DNA from: Thermomonas brevis
GTDB lineage: Bacteria > Pseudomonadota > Gammaproteobacteria > Xanthomonadales > Xanthomonadaceae
DNA: 64,000 nt
Direction of reading: 5' to 3'
Assembly (NCBI RefSeq): GCF_014395425.1
Contig: NZ_CP060711.1
Location: 1,860,001-1,924,000, forward strand
A program made the position numbers and the translations under genes. Below, piece after piece: positions 1-8,204 of this stretch (position 1 is the first letter of the stretch; every line of letters begins with the position of its first letter). The notes under the pieces are model-generated. The model had not been told where the DNA came from and did not search any database. It saw only the letters and a list, made by a program, of their open reading frames with translations.

Positions 1-22
1 GGCCCTGTAGTCAAAGTTGCCA

Positions 23-1375
23 TTACTTGAGACGTGCCTTGAAGTCGTTGCACGCCAGCTGATAAGTAGAGTTTGTCTTGCCAACCTTCTGCGGATCGTA
101 ATTCGCCATGGCGATAAAGCCGTGGTAGACCTGCATGAACTTCCGGAGATTTGCGTCGAGGAACTTCTTGGGATCGGTCCTCCAGGCCACAGCCCCTTCT
201 TTGAACTCCAGTAGTTCTCGCAATGCCCAGACGACTGGGGCAATAAAACCTTCCGGGAAATCGAACTTAGTATCGCGCTGATAAAACTTGGTCTTAGGAG
301 GAGCGGCCAAGTATTTTTTCTCGCGTGCGTTGTACTTCCCAGGCTCAAAAATCCTCACGCTAGAGATTCGGCCGAAGCCCGGAGAAGCGTCGTTGTAGGC
401 GTCCGGGAAGCTGGTGTAGACGTAGTCAAAGAGCTCAGGGATCTCCCTCATGATCTTGATAGCGCTCTTTACAGCCGGGTTGGTTAATTCACGGATGTCG
501 CCCTTAGTTTTCTGACTCACTTCATCTCGCTGCATCAGAAGGTTGAACGCGTTTACGCAGTAGCCCTTGTTCCGGTAAATGTTCACCGGATTGAACGAGT
601 TGACCTCAGACAGTCCAAGGCTCTCGGGAAGCACCGAAAGGGGAACCCAGGTCAACGCGACAAGGTCGCGAGCCTTGATCCGGCCGCCGTCATTGGTCTT
701 CCACTCGACCTCTTCGACAAGAGGGCGATCCAATGCATCACGCAATGCGTCGTAGTGCCCTGCCTTGTTGGCCTTGGTCTCTTCAGTCAGCTGGGCATTG
801 TTGTTGCGGGCCTGGGCAATCTCGAGAATTGCACCTTCGTACGCGTCGCGACCCTCGGCCGAATCCTTCGGAAAGATGATCTCCGTAGGCACGAAGAACC
901 CGAGATCCTTCTTTACGTCCTCGATCTCGCTCCTGTACTTCGTCCAAACAGGGGAAACCTCTTCCCAGCGCCTGACAGAGCGCAGTGCCTTCTTGGCTTC
1001 TTTCTCGCCAAGAGCCTGACGAATGATGAAAAGGGCAATCGCGAGCATGTTGTGCCCGCCATCAAGGACACCTTCGATGTCTTCGTCTCCGAACGAAAGT
1101 TCGAAGCGACTGCGCTCCAGCTCGCGGCAGTTGGCCGATGCAATCAGAATTCCCTTCGATTTGAAGGGAAACAAGTCAGTAGACGTTTCCAGCGTCTCAG
1201 TGATCGCTTCAGTGACCGAGCCGACCTTTGCTTCACGCGGATTCGCATGCAAGTCCGCAATATCAATAAGGCGGATCATGCTGTCGGCAGTGATGGTTCC
1301 TTCGATGCGTTGCAGGCTGTAGCGCTCGCTACGGCAAGCTTCATCGAACTTCAGGATTACGGTATGACTTTTCAT
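23..1375 (-). CDS. AIPR-like protein (possible abortive-infection / phage-resistance gene)
   Basis: A 450-residue protein with no signal peptide or membrane segment. A glycine-rich 'LDGGH' segment near residues 105-112, followed by a hydrophobic helix and a charged alpha-helical middle, resembles the core of AIPR (abortive infection phage resistance) and DndB/DGQHR-type proteins, which share a ParB-like nucleotide-binding fold. 'QARNNNAQLTEETKANKAGHYDAL' around residues 185-210 also fits the AIPR pattern 'NxQ...' after the nucleotide site. The start is well supported: AAGGAG lies at 1381-1386 just before the ATG. Base composition is clearly lower in GC than the rest of the window, suggesting transfer. 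The partner genes, if any, would be left of the window. Family assignment is from remembered motifs only. DndB-like proteins are the main alternative. Confidence 0.55.
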   Translation of the reverse strand: MKSHTVILKFDEACRSERYSLQRIEGTITADSMIRLIDIADLHANPREAKVGSVTEAITETLETSTDLFPFKSKGILIASANCRELERSRFELSFGDEDIEGVLDGGHNMLAIALFIIRQALGEKEAKKALRSVRRWEEVSPVWTKYRSEIEDVKKDLGFFVPTEIIFPKDSAEGRDAYEGAILEIAQARNNNAQLTEETKANKAGHYDALRDALDRPLVEEVEWKTNDGGRIKARDLVALTWVPLSVLPESLGLSEVNSFNPVNIYRNKGYCVNAFNLLMQRDEVSQKTKGDIRELTNPAVKSAIKIMREIPELFDYVYTSFPDAYNDASPGFGRISSVRIFEPGKYNAREKKYLAAPPKTKFYQRDTKFDFPEGFIAPVVWALRELLEFKEGAVAWRTDPKKFLDANLRKFMQVYHGFIAMANYDPQKVGKTNSTYQLACNDFKARLK

Positions 1376-1389
1376 TTGAACTCCTTGCG

Positions 1390-1407
1390 GTTTCGTGAAT
1401 ACGAAAC
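1390..1407. promoter_or_regulatory. Operator-like palindrome beside the AIPR-like gene ribosome binding site
   Basis: GTTTCGT, a 4-base loop GAAT, then ACGAAAC: a perfect 7-bp inverted repeat. It sits 3 bases upstream of the AAGGAG ribosome binding site of the minus-strand AIPR-like gene. It could be a repressor operator or an mRNA hairpin controlling translation. No regulator gene is visible beside it in this window. Confidence 0.4.
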
Positions 1408-1612
1408 TCGGAACAAGGAGCCGGCAGGAGACGCAATGCGTTGCACTGATATCGACCAGCCGACTTCTCAGTCGAGCTTCATCCGTTGTCCCATCCGGGA
1501 CTGCCTGCCATCCGGCAAGCGCGCCTCTTTCGAGGCTTCATCAGCCTAGACCCGTCGAGGTCGACAGTCAACGACGGAAAAGGTGCGAATAAAGCGGTGT
1601 CAGGGACAAAGC

Positions 1613-1662
1613 AAAAGGGGACGGAGGGGATTCAGGCGTCTTAATTCCCTCCGTCCCCTTTT
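1613..1662. repeat. REP-like palindrome
   Basis: AAAAGGGGACGGAGGG at 1613-1628 pairs exactly with CCCTCCGTCCCCTTTT at 1647-1662. One mismatch follows, then ATT/AAT extends the stem. The GGGGACGGAGGG type of palindrome is known from xanthomonads and other proteobacteria, often near REP-associated (IS200-like) transposases, but no transposase is present here. It separates the low-GC AIPR-like gene from the GC-rich chromosome. The stem ends in a T-run on both strands, so it may also work as a bidirectional terminator. The rest of the gene-free stretch 1376-1777 shows nothing else I can name. Confidence 0.6.
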
Positions 1663-1777
1663 CGCCCCGATGGGTACATCGCAGCCATGGAAAAACCCGG
1701 GTCAGAGTCGACCATCCAATGTCGATTCGCCCCACCTTGCATCGTTGCCAAGGCATCCCACCACCCCGGAGCACCCC

Positions 1778-2152
1778 ATGAAATACCTCGGCCTCGCCTA
1801 CTTCACCCCCGACAAGTTCGCCGCGATGGCGCCGGAGGACGTCAAGGCGCTGGTGGGCCAATGCCCTGCGCTGGACGAGAAGATGCGCGCCACCGGCAAG
1901 GTGCGGGTATCCGCGTCGCTGGGCGATCTGGAGCGCTGGCGGACGCTGCGTCCGGACGGCGGCAAGACCCGCATCACCGATGGGCCCCACACCGAAAGCA
2001 AGGAAGTGGTGGGCGGGCTGTTCATCATCGAGGCGGACAGCGAGGACGAGGCGCTGCGCATCGCGTCGATGCATCCGGCCGCGCAGATCGGCGAAGCGGG
2101 CGGATGGGCGGTGGAGCTGATCCCGCTGGAGTTCTATCTGGCCGCGGGCTAG
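1778..2152 (+). CDS. YCII / DGPF-domain family protein
   Basis: A 124-residue protein starting 'MKYLGLAYF'. It has the hallmarks of the YCII-related (DGPF-domain) family: an N-terminal beta-strand, a central 'DGPHTESKEVVGGLFIIEA' segment (residues about 70-88), and 'EALRIASMHPAA' near the end. These small ferredoxin-like-fold proteins are often encoded beside ECF sigma factors, and their reaction is unknown. No sigma factor lies beside this one. I start at the ATG at 1778 because the family begins exactly there; the reading frame stays open upstream to 1583, through the REP-like palindrome, with no homology. Function unknown. Confidence 0.8.
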   Translation: MKYLGLAYFTPDKFAAMAPEDVKALVGQCPALDEKMRATGKVRVSASLGDLERWRTLRPDGGKTRITDGPHTESKEVVGGLFIIEADSEDEALRIASMHPAAQIGEAGGWAVELIPLEFYLAAG

Positions 2153-2229
2153 CGCGGCGGGCGTTCACGCCATCCTGAACAACCCGCGCCCATCCTGTCC
2201 GCCGCATTCGCGCCAACCGAACCGAGCCA

Positions 2230-3522
2230 ATGCCGCGCCGCTGGAGCCGCAAGTCCGTGAGCTGGATCGTCATTGCCACCGTGTTGCTGACCGTGCTGGC
2301 GGTGACCGTGGCGATGAACTTCAAGACGCCGGACAAGGCACTTGAACGAAAGATCGAGCATCGCTATGCGGTCGCCGACCCGCAGTTCCGCCGCGAGATG
2401 GGCGTGCTGCTGGGGCCGGGCATCGTGCCGGGCAATACGGTGGCCGACCTCGAGAACGGCGACGAGATTTTCCCGGCGATGCTGCAGGCCATCCGCGCCG
2501 CGCGCCGCACCATCACCTTCGAAACCTACATCTACTGGTCGGGCGAGGTCGGGCGTGCGTTCGCCGACGCGCTGTCCGAGCGTGCGCGCGATGGCGTGGC
2601 GGTGAAGGTGATGGTGGACTGGGTGGGCAGCATCAAGATGGAGAACGCGCTGATCGAGCGGATGCGCGCGGCCGGCGTGGAGCTGCACCAGTACCGGCCG
2701 CTGCGCTGGTACAACCTGGGCCGGCTCAACAATCGCACCCACCGCAAGCTGCTGGTGGTGGACGGCAAGGTCGGCTTCACCGGCGGGGTGGGCATCGCCG
2801 ACCTGTGGTCCGGGCATGCGCAGGATGCCGAGCACTGGCGCGACATGCATTTCCGCATCGAAGGGCCGGTGGTGGCGCAGATGCAGGCGGCGTTCAACGA
2901 CAACTGGATCAAGACCACCGGCGTGGTGCTGAACGGCGAGGCGTATTTTCCGCCGCAGCAGCAGGTGGGCGGGATGGACGCGCACGTGTTCGTGGCCTCG
3001 CCGGCGGGCGGCAGCGAATCGATGCACCTGATGTACCTGATGGCGATCGCGGCGTCGGAGCGCAGCATCGACCTGGAGGCCGCCTACTTCGTGCCCGATC
3101 CGCTGATCATCAAGGCGCTGCTGGCCGCCCGCCAGCGCGGCGTGCGCGTGCGCGTGGTGGTACCCGGCAAGCACATCGACTCGGACACCGTGCGGCTGGC
3201 GTCCAAGGCGCAATGGGGCGAGCTGCTGGAGGCTGGCGTGGAGATCCACGAGTACCAGCCCACGATGATGCACAACAAGCTGCTGATCGTGGACGGGCTG
3301 ATGGCGTCGGTGGGTTCGACCAACTTCGACGTGCGCAGCTTCCAGCTCAACGACGAGGCCAGCCTCAACGTGTACGACGCCGGCTTCGCCGCGCGGATGA
3401 CCGAGGTGTTCGAGGCCGACCTGAAGCCGACGGTTCGCTACACCCATGCGATGTGGCGGCACCGGCCGCTGCGCGAGAAGCTGGTGGAGAAGTTCGTCCT
3501 GCCGATCCGCTCGCAGCTCTGA
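2230..3522 (+). CDS. Cardiolipin synthase-type phospholipase D family protein
   Basis: A 430-residue protein with an N-terminal membrane segment (residues about 10-30), then two phospholipase D catalytic domains. The first HKD motif is H171-K173-D178 ('THRKLLVVDG') and the second is H348-K350-D355 ('MHNKLLIVDG'). Each is followed by the conserved glycine/serine 'GFTGGVG' or 'ASVGSTNFD'. Size and layout fit bacterial cardiolipin synthases of the ClsB/ClsC type, which join two phosphatidylglycerols (or PG and PE) at the inner membrane. The C-terminus is basic. It stands alone, with a small gap from the YCII gene. A different phosphatidyltransferase activity is possible. Confidence 0.82.
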   Translation: MPRRWSRKSVSWIVIATVLLTVLAVTVAMNFKTPDKALERKIEHRYAVADPQFRREMGVLLGPGIVPGNTVADLENGDEIFPAMLQAIRAARRTITFETYIYWSGEVGRAFADALSERARDGVAVKVMVDWVGSIKMENALIERMRAAGVELHQYRPLRWYNLGRLNNRTHRKLLVVDGKVGFTGGVGIADLWSGHAQDAEHWRDMHFRIEGPVVAQMQAAFNDNWIKTTGVVLNGEAYFPPQQQVGGMDAHVFVASPAGGSESMHLMYLMAIAASERSIDLEAAYFVPDPLIIKALLAARQRGVRVRVVVPGKHIDSDTVRLASKAQWGELLEAGVEIHEYQPTMMHNKLLIVDGLMASVGSTNFDVRSFQLNDEASLNVYDAGFAARMTEVFEADLKPTVRYTHAMWRHRPLREKLVEKFVLPIRSQL

Positions 3523-3547
3523 GCCATCCGCGCGCAGTGCGGAAGCG

Positions 3548-4249
3548 TCATGTCCGCCGCGCGCACCATCCGTGGATCATCCCCGCCTGGTGGAAGCGCA
3601 GCGGCGCGTCGAAGCCGGCACCGGCCACCAGGGCAGCGACCCGCTCCGGCGGCAGGATCGCGACGTCGCGCGCGTAGGCCGCGCGCATCCGCTCGATCGC
3701 CTCCGCGTCCAGGCCGGCGCCGGACATGGTGCGCAGCCACAGGCGCAGCATCGCCGGATAGTCGGGAGCGGCGGTGTCCCAGGCGAGGTCGGCCCAAGCC
3801 AGCGTGCCGCCTGGGTGCAGGCGGCGGGCGATGCCGGCGAAGAAGGCGGTGCGCGCGGCGGGATCGAGCAGGAACTGCGACACCAGGAAGCAGGTGGCGC
3901 CGTCGAACGCGGCGGCGTCCGGCAGCGAGTCCAGCAGCCCGGCATGGAACTCGCAGCGATCCGCGTAGCCCTCGCGTTCGGCGCGCGCCCGGCAGGCCGC
4001 GATCATCTGCGCGGACGGATCGAGCGCCAGGAAGCGCCAGCGCGGGAAGCGCCGCGCCAGGTGCGCGATCTCGGCGCCGGTGCCGGCGCCCACGCAGAGC
4101 AGCCGTGCCTCTTCGGGCAGGTCGGCGAACACGGTTTCCAGCAGGAAGTGCAGGCTCTCGCGGATCGGCGCCATCCGCGCCCATTGCGTGTCGTAGCCCG
4201 CGGCCTGCTGGTCGAAGAGGGCGTCTAGCTGCTGCTGGTCCATGGACAT
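3548..4249 (-). CDS. Class I SAM-dependent methyltransferase
   Basis: A 233-residue protein with a Rossmann-type methyltransferase core. Motif I is 'LLCVGAGTGAEI' (residues 50-61), the acidic end of strand 2 is 'FLALDPSAQM', and motif IV lies near 'AFDGATCFLVSQFLL' (about residue 130). The C-terminal 'GFDAPLRFHQAGMIHGWCARR' resembles small-molecule methyltransferases of the UbiE/Methyltransf_25 group. The substrate cannot be told. It faces the PLD gene tail to tail across 25 bases and is otherwise alone. The start follows no strong ribosome binding site; a second Met at residue 3 is an alternative. Confidence 0.8.
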   Translation of the reverse strand: MSMDQQQLDALFDQQAAGYDTQWARMAPIRESLHFLLETVFADLPEEARLLCVGAGTGAEIAHLARRFPRWRFLALDPSAQMIAACRARAEREGYADRCEFHAGLLDSLPDAAAFDGATCFLVSQFLLDPAARTAFFAGIARRLHPGGTLAWADLAWDTAAPDYPAMLRLWLRTMSGAGLDAEAIERMRAAYARDVAILPPERVAALVAGAGFDAPLRFHQAGMIHGWCARRT

Positions 4250-4416
4250 GTCCGCAAGGTCGTCGATTCCACGATACAGAAGACGTCAATAGCCCCGAGC
4301 GTGTGGTAGAGCGGACAGACGCCCGCCGCATTTCCTGACCGCATTCGCGTCCCCGGTGTCGATTCCGCGTCCCGTCATCCGTCGCAGGTAGGATCGCCAC
4401 ACCACGGGAGCCTTCC

Positions 4417-5844
4417 ATGCAGCCGACGCCTTCGTCCGACACCCCCGCCGCCGCGCCGCCGGAATCGCTCTGGGCGGGCCTGCGCGACGCCGTCCGCGGC
4501 ACCAGCGCCGACTACACGCGCATCCCGCTGCGCCGCGCGGTGTTCCTGCTGGCGGTGCCGATGGTGCTGGAGCTGGTGCTGGAATCCACCTTCGCGGTGG
4601 TGGACATCTTCTTCGTGTCGAAGCTCGGGCCGTCGGCGGTGGCCACGGTCGGGCTGACCGAGAGCTACCTGTTCCTGCTCTATTCCATCGCGATGGGCCT
4701 GGCGATGGGCATCACCGCGCTGGTGGCGCGCCGGGTGGGCGAAGGCGCGTCGGAGGAGGCCTCGGTCACCGCCGCGCAGGCGCTGTGGATCGCGGTGCTG
4801 GCTTCGGTGCCTTTCGCCGTCGCCGGCGTCGTGTGGGCGCGCGAGCTGCTGGCGCTGATGGGCGCGGATGCGTGGACGCTCGAACACGGCGTCGGCTACA
4901 TGCGGTGGATGCTGGGCGGCAACGTGGTGATCCTGCTGCTGTTCGTGATCAACGCGATCTTCCGCGGCGCCGGCGACGCCGCCATCGCCATGCGCGTGCT
5001 GTGGGTGGCCAACGGCCTGAACATCCTGCTGGACCCGCTGCTGATCTTCGGCTGGGGCCCGGTGCCGGCGTTCGGCGTGGAGGGCGCGGCCATCGCCACC
5101 ACCGCCGGCCGCGGCGTCGGCGTGCTGCTGCAGCTGTGGATCCTGTTCCACGGCGGCAAGCACATCCGCGTGGGCGCGGCGCAGCTGGCGTGGCGCGCGG
5201 GCGTGGCCTGGCAGATCGTGCGTACCTCGCTGGGCGGCGTCGGCCAGATGATCGTGGCGATGACCTCGTGGATCTTCCTGATGCGCATCCTCGCCAGCAT
5301 CGGCAGCGAGGCGGTGGCCGGCGCCACCATCGCGATCCGGGTGATGATGTTCACGATGATGCCGGCCTGGGGCATGTCCAACGCTGCCGCGACGCTGGTC
5401 GGCCAGAACCTCGGCGCGCAGCAGGCCGGCCGCGCCGAAGCCGCGGTCTGGCAGATCGGCCGCTACAACATGGGCTACCTGATCTGCATCGCAGTGCTGT
5501 TCTTCCTGCTGCCGCGCGAGCTGGTCGGTTTCTTCAGCGGCGATGCGCAGGTGGTGGCGATCGGCGCCGAGTGGCTGCGCATCCTGTCGTATTCGCTGTT
5601 CGTGTACGGCTGGTGGATGGTCAGCGTGCAAGCCTTCAACGGGGCAGGCGACACCGCCACGCCGACCTGGATCAACGTCGTGTTCTTCTGGCTGATCCAG
5701 ATCCCGCTGGCCTGGCTGCTGGCGCTGCACCTGCAACTGGGTCATCGCGGCGTGTTCTGGGCGGTGTTCGTGTCGGAAACGTCGGTGGGTCTGTTCACCT
5801 TGTGGTTGTTCAGCCGCGGGCGGTGGAAGACGGTGCAGGTGTAG
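4417..5844 (+). CDS. MATE family efflux transporter
   Basis: A 475-residue membrane protein with about 12 hydrophobic segments arranged as two six-helix halves, the normal MATE topology. It belongs to the NorM/DinF-like group that exports drugs or metabolites in exchange for sodium ions or protons. Recognisable segments include 'VDIFFVSKLGPSAVATVGLTES' near residues 60-80 and 'GMSNAAATLVGQNLGA' near residue 320. A hydrophilic 25-residue N-terminus precedes helix 1. The AraC-type gene starts 9 bases after its stop and a VOC gene overlaps that one, so the three are probably cotranscribed. Confidence 0.88.
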   Translation: MQPTPSSDTPAAAPPESLWAGLRDAVRGTSADYTRIPLRRAVFLLAVPMVLELVLESTFAVVDIFFVSKLGPSAVATVGLTESYLFLLYSIAMGLAMGITALVARRVGEGASEEASVTAAQALWIAVLASVPFAVAGVVWARELLALMGADAWTLEHGVGYMRWMLGGNVVILLLFVINAIFRGAGDAAIAMRVLWVANGLNILLDPLLIFGWGPVPAFGVEGAAIATTAGRGVGVLLQLWILFHGGKHIRVGAAQLAWRAGVAWQIVRTSLGGVGQMIVAMTSWIFLMRILASIGSEAVAGATIAIRVMMFTMMPAWGMSNAAATLVGQNLGAQQAGRAEAAVWQIGRYNMGYLICIAVLFFLLPRELVGFFSGDAQVVAIGAEWLRILSYSLFVYGWWMVSVQAFNGAGDTATPTWINVVFFWLIQIPLAWLLALHLQLGHRGVFWAVFVSETSVGLFTLWLFSRGRWKTVQV

Positions 5845-5853
5845 CGGCGCGCC

Positions 5854-6324
5854 ATGCCGCAATCCCCTCAGCTGCTGCGCCGCCTGTTGCGAGCCAAGGA
5901 CCGAATGGACGCGGCTTCGCACGAGGCGTGGTCGGTGGCGCGGCTGGCGCAGGTGAGCGCGGTGTCGGCGGCGCATTTCGCGCGCTCGTTCAAGCAGGCA
6001 TTCGGGCTGCCGCCGCATCGCTACCTGCTGGCGCGGCGGATCGAGCGCGCGGCGGCGCTGCTGCGCGACACCGGCCTGCCGGTGACCGAGATCGCCTACC
6101 GCACCGGCTGGCAGAGCCTGGGCACGTTCGGTCGGGTGTTCCGCGACATCACTGGCCGCAATCCGGGCGACCTGCGCGAGCGCGAGCAGGCCGCGCTGCC
6201 CATGCCGGTGCCCGAGTGCGTGGCGCGCGCGGTGCGCAGGCCCGACCTGAAGACAGCAGTTTCGGAGAAGCGGCGGGCGCAGGCGGCGGCGAGGATGGCG
6301 CACCAATCGAAGGAGGCGACATGA
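5854..6324 (+). CDS. Short AraC-family transcriptional regulator
   Basis: A 156-residue protein made almost only of the AraC/XylS DNA-binding domain. The first helix-turn-helix is 'SVARLAQVSAVSAAHFARSF' and the second is 'PVTEIAYRTGWQSLGTFGR', followed by the family signature 'RVFRDITGRNPGDLRE' (residues about 25-110). There is no N-terminal sensing domain. The C-terminal 45 residues are basic and alanine-rich. It lies 9 bases after the MATE gene and overlaps the VOC gene start by ATGA, so it probably regulates this operon, like other short AraC proteins (MarA/SoxS type) coupled to resistance genes. Confidence 0.85.
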   Translation: MPQSPQLLRRLLRAKDRMDAASHEAWSVARLAQVSAVSAAHFARSFKQAFGLPPHRYLLARRIERAAALLRDTGLPVTEIAYRTGWQSLGTFGRVFRDITGRNPGDLREREQAALPMPVPECVARAVRRPDLKTAVSEKRRAQAAARMAHQSKEAT

Positions 6325-6737
6325 TGCAGGGCATCGCGACAATGGGCGTGTACGTGCGGGACCAGGACGAGGCGCTGGCGTTCTACGTCGACAAGCTCGG
6401 CTTCCAGGCGCATACCGACGCGCGCAACGGCGACTACCGCTGGCTGACCGTGCGGCACCCGGCGCAGCCGGCATTCCAGCTGGGCCTGTTCCTGCCCGGC
6501 CCGCCGATGCACGACGCTGCCACCGCACAGGCGCTGCGCGAGGCCGTGGCCAAGGGCGCGATGCCGCCGCTGGTGCTGGCGGTGGACGACTGCCGCGCCG
6601 CGTACGCGCGCATGCGCGATGCCGGCGTGGAGTTCACCCAGGAACCGGTGGAACGCTACGGCGCGGTGGACGCGGGCTTCCGCGATCCGTCCGGCAACGG
6701 CTGGAAGATGATCGAGGCGCGGGCGGCGGACACCTGA
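6321..6737 (+). CDS. VOC (glyoxalase/bleomycin-resistance-like) family protein
   Basis: A 138-residue protein with two beta-alpha-beta-beta-beta modules of the vicinal oxygen chelate fold. The first strand is 'GIATMGVYVRDQDEALAFYVDKLGF', and the end is the typical 'FRDPSGNGWKMIEA'. Members include glyoxalases, dioxygenases and antibiotic-binding or modifying proteins; the substrate here is unknown. The start is clear: AAGGAGG at 6310-6316 and an ATG overlapping the AraC stop (ATGA), so translation is coupled. Together with the MATE pump and AraC regulator it looks like a small resistance or detoxification operon. Confidence 0.85.
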   Translation: MMQGIATMGVYVRDQDEALAFYVDKLGFQAHTDARNGDYRWLTVRHPAQPAFQLGLFLPGPPMHDAATAQALREAVAKGAMPPLVLAVDDCRAAYARMRDAGVEFTQEPVERYGAVDAGFRDPSGNGWKMIEARAADT

Positions 6738-6744
6738 TCGGGTA

Positions 6745-7287
6745 TCACCACATCAGGTCGTCGGGCACCTGGAATTGCGCGTAGTAGGCGTCGTCGTCGG
6801 ACGCGTCGGACGTGGTGTCGGTGGCCAGGCCGTGGTCGAGCACGATGCAGTCGGCATCGCGCTCACGCACTTGTAGGCCGGCCGGGCGCGGCAGCAGCGT
6901 GTAGCCGTCGCCGAAGCGGACGATCACCACCGCGCCGGACGCGAGCTTGCGGCGCTGATCGTCGTCCACCAGCAAGGTGCGGATAGCGCCATCGGCATCG
7001 AAGCGGTATTCGCCCTCGCCGCTGCGAGGCAGCTGCTTGTCGCGGATGATCTGGCGCGCCTGCGCACGCAGTTCGGCGGCGCGGGCCTGCGCCTTGCGCT
7101 CGGCCTCCAGGGCACGGTCGCGCTCCACCTTCTCGGCGCGCGCGCGTTCGGCGTCCCGTGCGATCTCGCTGGGACCGGCGCCGGCCTTGGCCTGCTTGAG
7201 CTGCTCGCGCGCAACGGCCGCGACCTTGGACTTCTTGGCTAGGCCGGCCTTGATAAGTTGGTCCTGGAGCGGGTTCGTCTTCGCCAT
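6745..7287 (-). CDS. DUF2058 (YaiL-like) protein
   Basis: A 180-residue highly charged protein. The N-terminus 'MAKTNPLQDQLIKAGLAKKSK' and the long basic/acidic helix over residues 20-100 (repeats of A, R, E, K; probable coiled coil), followed by a compact C-terminal domain with 'YRFDADGAIRTLLVDDDQRRKLASG', match DUF2058, the E. coli YaiL family of nucleoid- or ribosome-associated proteins of unknown role. It is convergent with the VOC gene (7-base gap) and divergent from the YgjP-like gene, with only 29 bases between the two start codons. Confidence 0.85.
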   Translation of the reverse strand: MAKTNPLQDQLIKAGLAKKSKVAAVAREQLKQAKAGAGPSEIARDAERARAEKVERDRALEAERKAQARAAELRAQARQIIRDKQLPRSGEGEYRFDADGAIRTLLVDDDQRRKLASGAVVIVRFGDGYTLLPRPAGLQVRERDADCIVLDHGLATDTTSDASDDDAYYAQFQVPDDLMW

Positions 7288-7316
7288 CGCGCGCTGTATT
7301 GCCTGGAATCGTAGGC

Positions 7317-7862
7317 ATGATACCGGCCGTCCCCGCCGGATCCGCCCGCACCGTGTCCACGCGTCCGCTCAAGTACCTTGCCGGCTATCCCGCCTCCTTG
7401 CAGGCGCAGGCCCGGACGCTGCTGAAACAGGGCCGGTTGGGCCCGATGCTGGGTGCGAAATACCCGGAGCCGCATGCGGTGCGCAACGACGGCCAGCTGT
7501 ACGAGTACGTGCAGGCGCTCAAGGAGCGCCACATGCGCAAGGCGGTGCCGTTGGGCAAGGTGCTTTACGACGGCAAGCTGCACGTGGTGCGGCACGCGCT
7601 GGGCACGCACACCAGCATCTCGCGCGTGCACGGCGGGCGCCTCAAGGCCAGCCGCGAGATCCGCATCGCCTCGGTGTTCCGGGATGCGCCCGCAGCCTTC
7701 TTGCGGATGATCACGGTGCATGAGCTGGCGCACCTGCGCGAGCCCGAGCACGACAAGGCGTTCTACCAGCTGTGCACGCACATCGAGTCGGACTATCACC
7801 AACTCGAACTCGACCTGCGGCTATACCTGACTGCTCGCGAAGCCGGTCAGCCGCCCGGTTAG
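7317..7862 (+). CDS. YgjP-like M48-type zinc metallopeptidase
   Basis: A 181-residue protein with the zinc-peptidase motif 'HELAHLREPEHDKAFYQLC' near residue 140 (HExxH plus a downstream acidic/histidine cluster), typical of the YgjP/DUF45 family. E. coli YgjP is described as a UTP pyrophosphatase-like or metal-dependent hydrolase, so the true reaction is uncertain. I start at the ATG at 7317 ('MIPAVPAG'); a TTG six codons upstream is in frame but has no ribosome binding site. It is soluble. The promoter must lie within or overlap the start of the divergent DUF2058 gene. Confidence 0.75.
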   Translation: MIPAVPAGSARTVSTRPLKYLAGYPASLQAQARTLLKQGRLGPMLGAKYPEPHAVRNDGQLYEYVQALKERHMRKAVPLGKVLYDGKLHVVRHALGTHTSISRVHGGRLKASREIRIASVFRDAPAAFLRMITVHELAHLREPEHDKAFYQLCTHIESDYHQLELDLRLYLTAREAGQPPG

Positions 7863-7933
7863 GCTCGCGGCTGCGATGCCGCATTGACGCCGCACCGCGG
7901 ATACTGGGCGCGTCCCACATCAAGGAAACCCGC

Positions 7934-8197
7934 ATGGACACCACCGAATCCAGCATGACCAACCTGTTCCTCCAGCTGGGCCTGCCGGAGGGCAAGGACG
8001 ACATCGCCGCCTTCATCCGCGACCACCAGCTGCCCGAGGCGGTGCTGGTCTCGGAAGCGCCGTTCTGGAGCGACGGCCAGCGCCAGTTCATCCGCGAGGA
8101 ATGGCGCGAGGACGCCGACTGGGCGATCGTGGTGGACGAGTTGAACGAGGCGCTGCACGCGGATGCGGTGGCCGCGCGCGTGGCGGCGGAAAACTGA
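7934..8197 (+). CDS. DUF2789 family protein
   Basis: An 87-residue acidic protein. 'MTNLFLQLGLP' and 'I..FI..H.L...VLVSEAPFWSDGQRQFIREEWREDADWA..VD.LNEAL' match DUF2789, a small all-helical family of proteobacteria with no known function. AAGGAAA at 7922-7928 precedes the ATG. The YdeI-like gene begins 7 bases after its stop, so the two may be cotranscribed. Confidence 0.85.
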   Translation: MDTTESSMTNLFLQLGLPEGKDDIAAFIRDHQLPEAVLVSEAPFWSDGQRQFIREEWREDADWAIVVDELNEALHADAVAARVAAEN

Positions 8198-8204
8198 TCC
8201 GCCG

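Noticed and set aside
1583..1777. N-terminal extension of the YCII-family gene
   Set aside because: The frame stays open upstream but crosses the REP-like palindrome and has no similarity to the family; the ATG at 1778 fits the family start.
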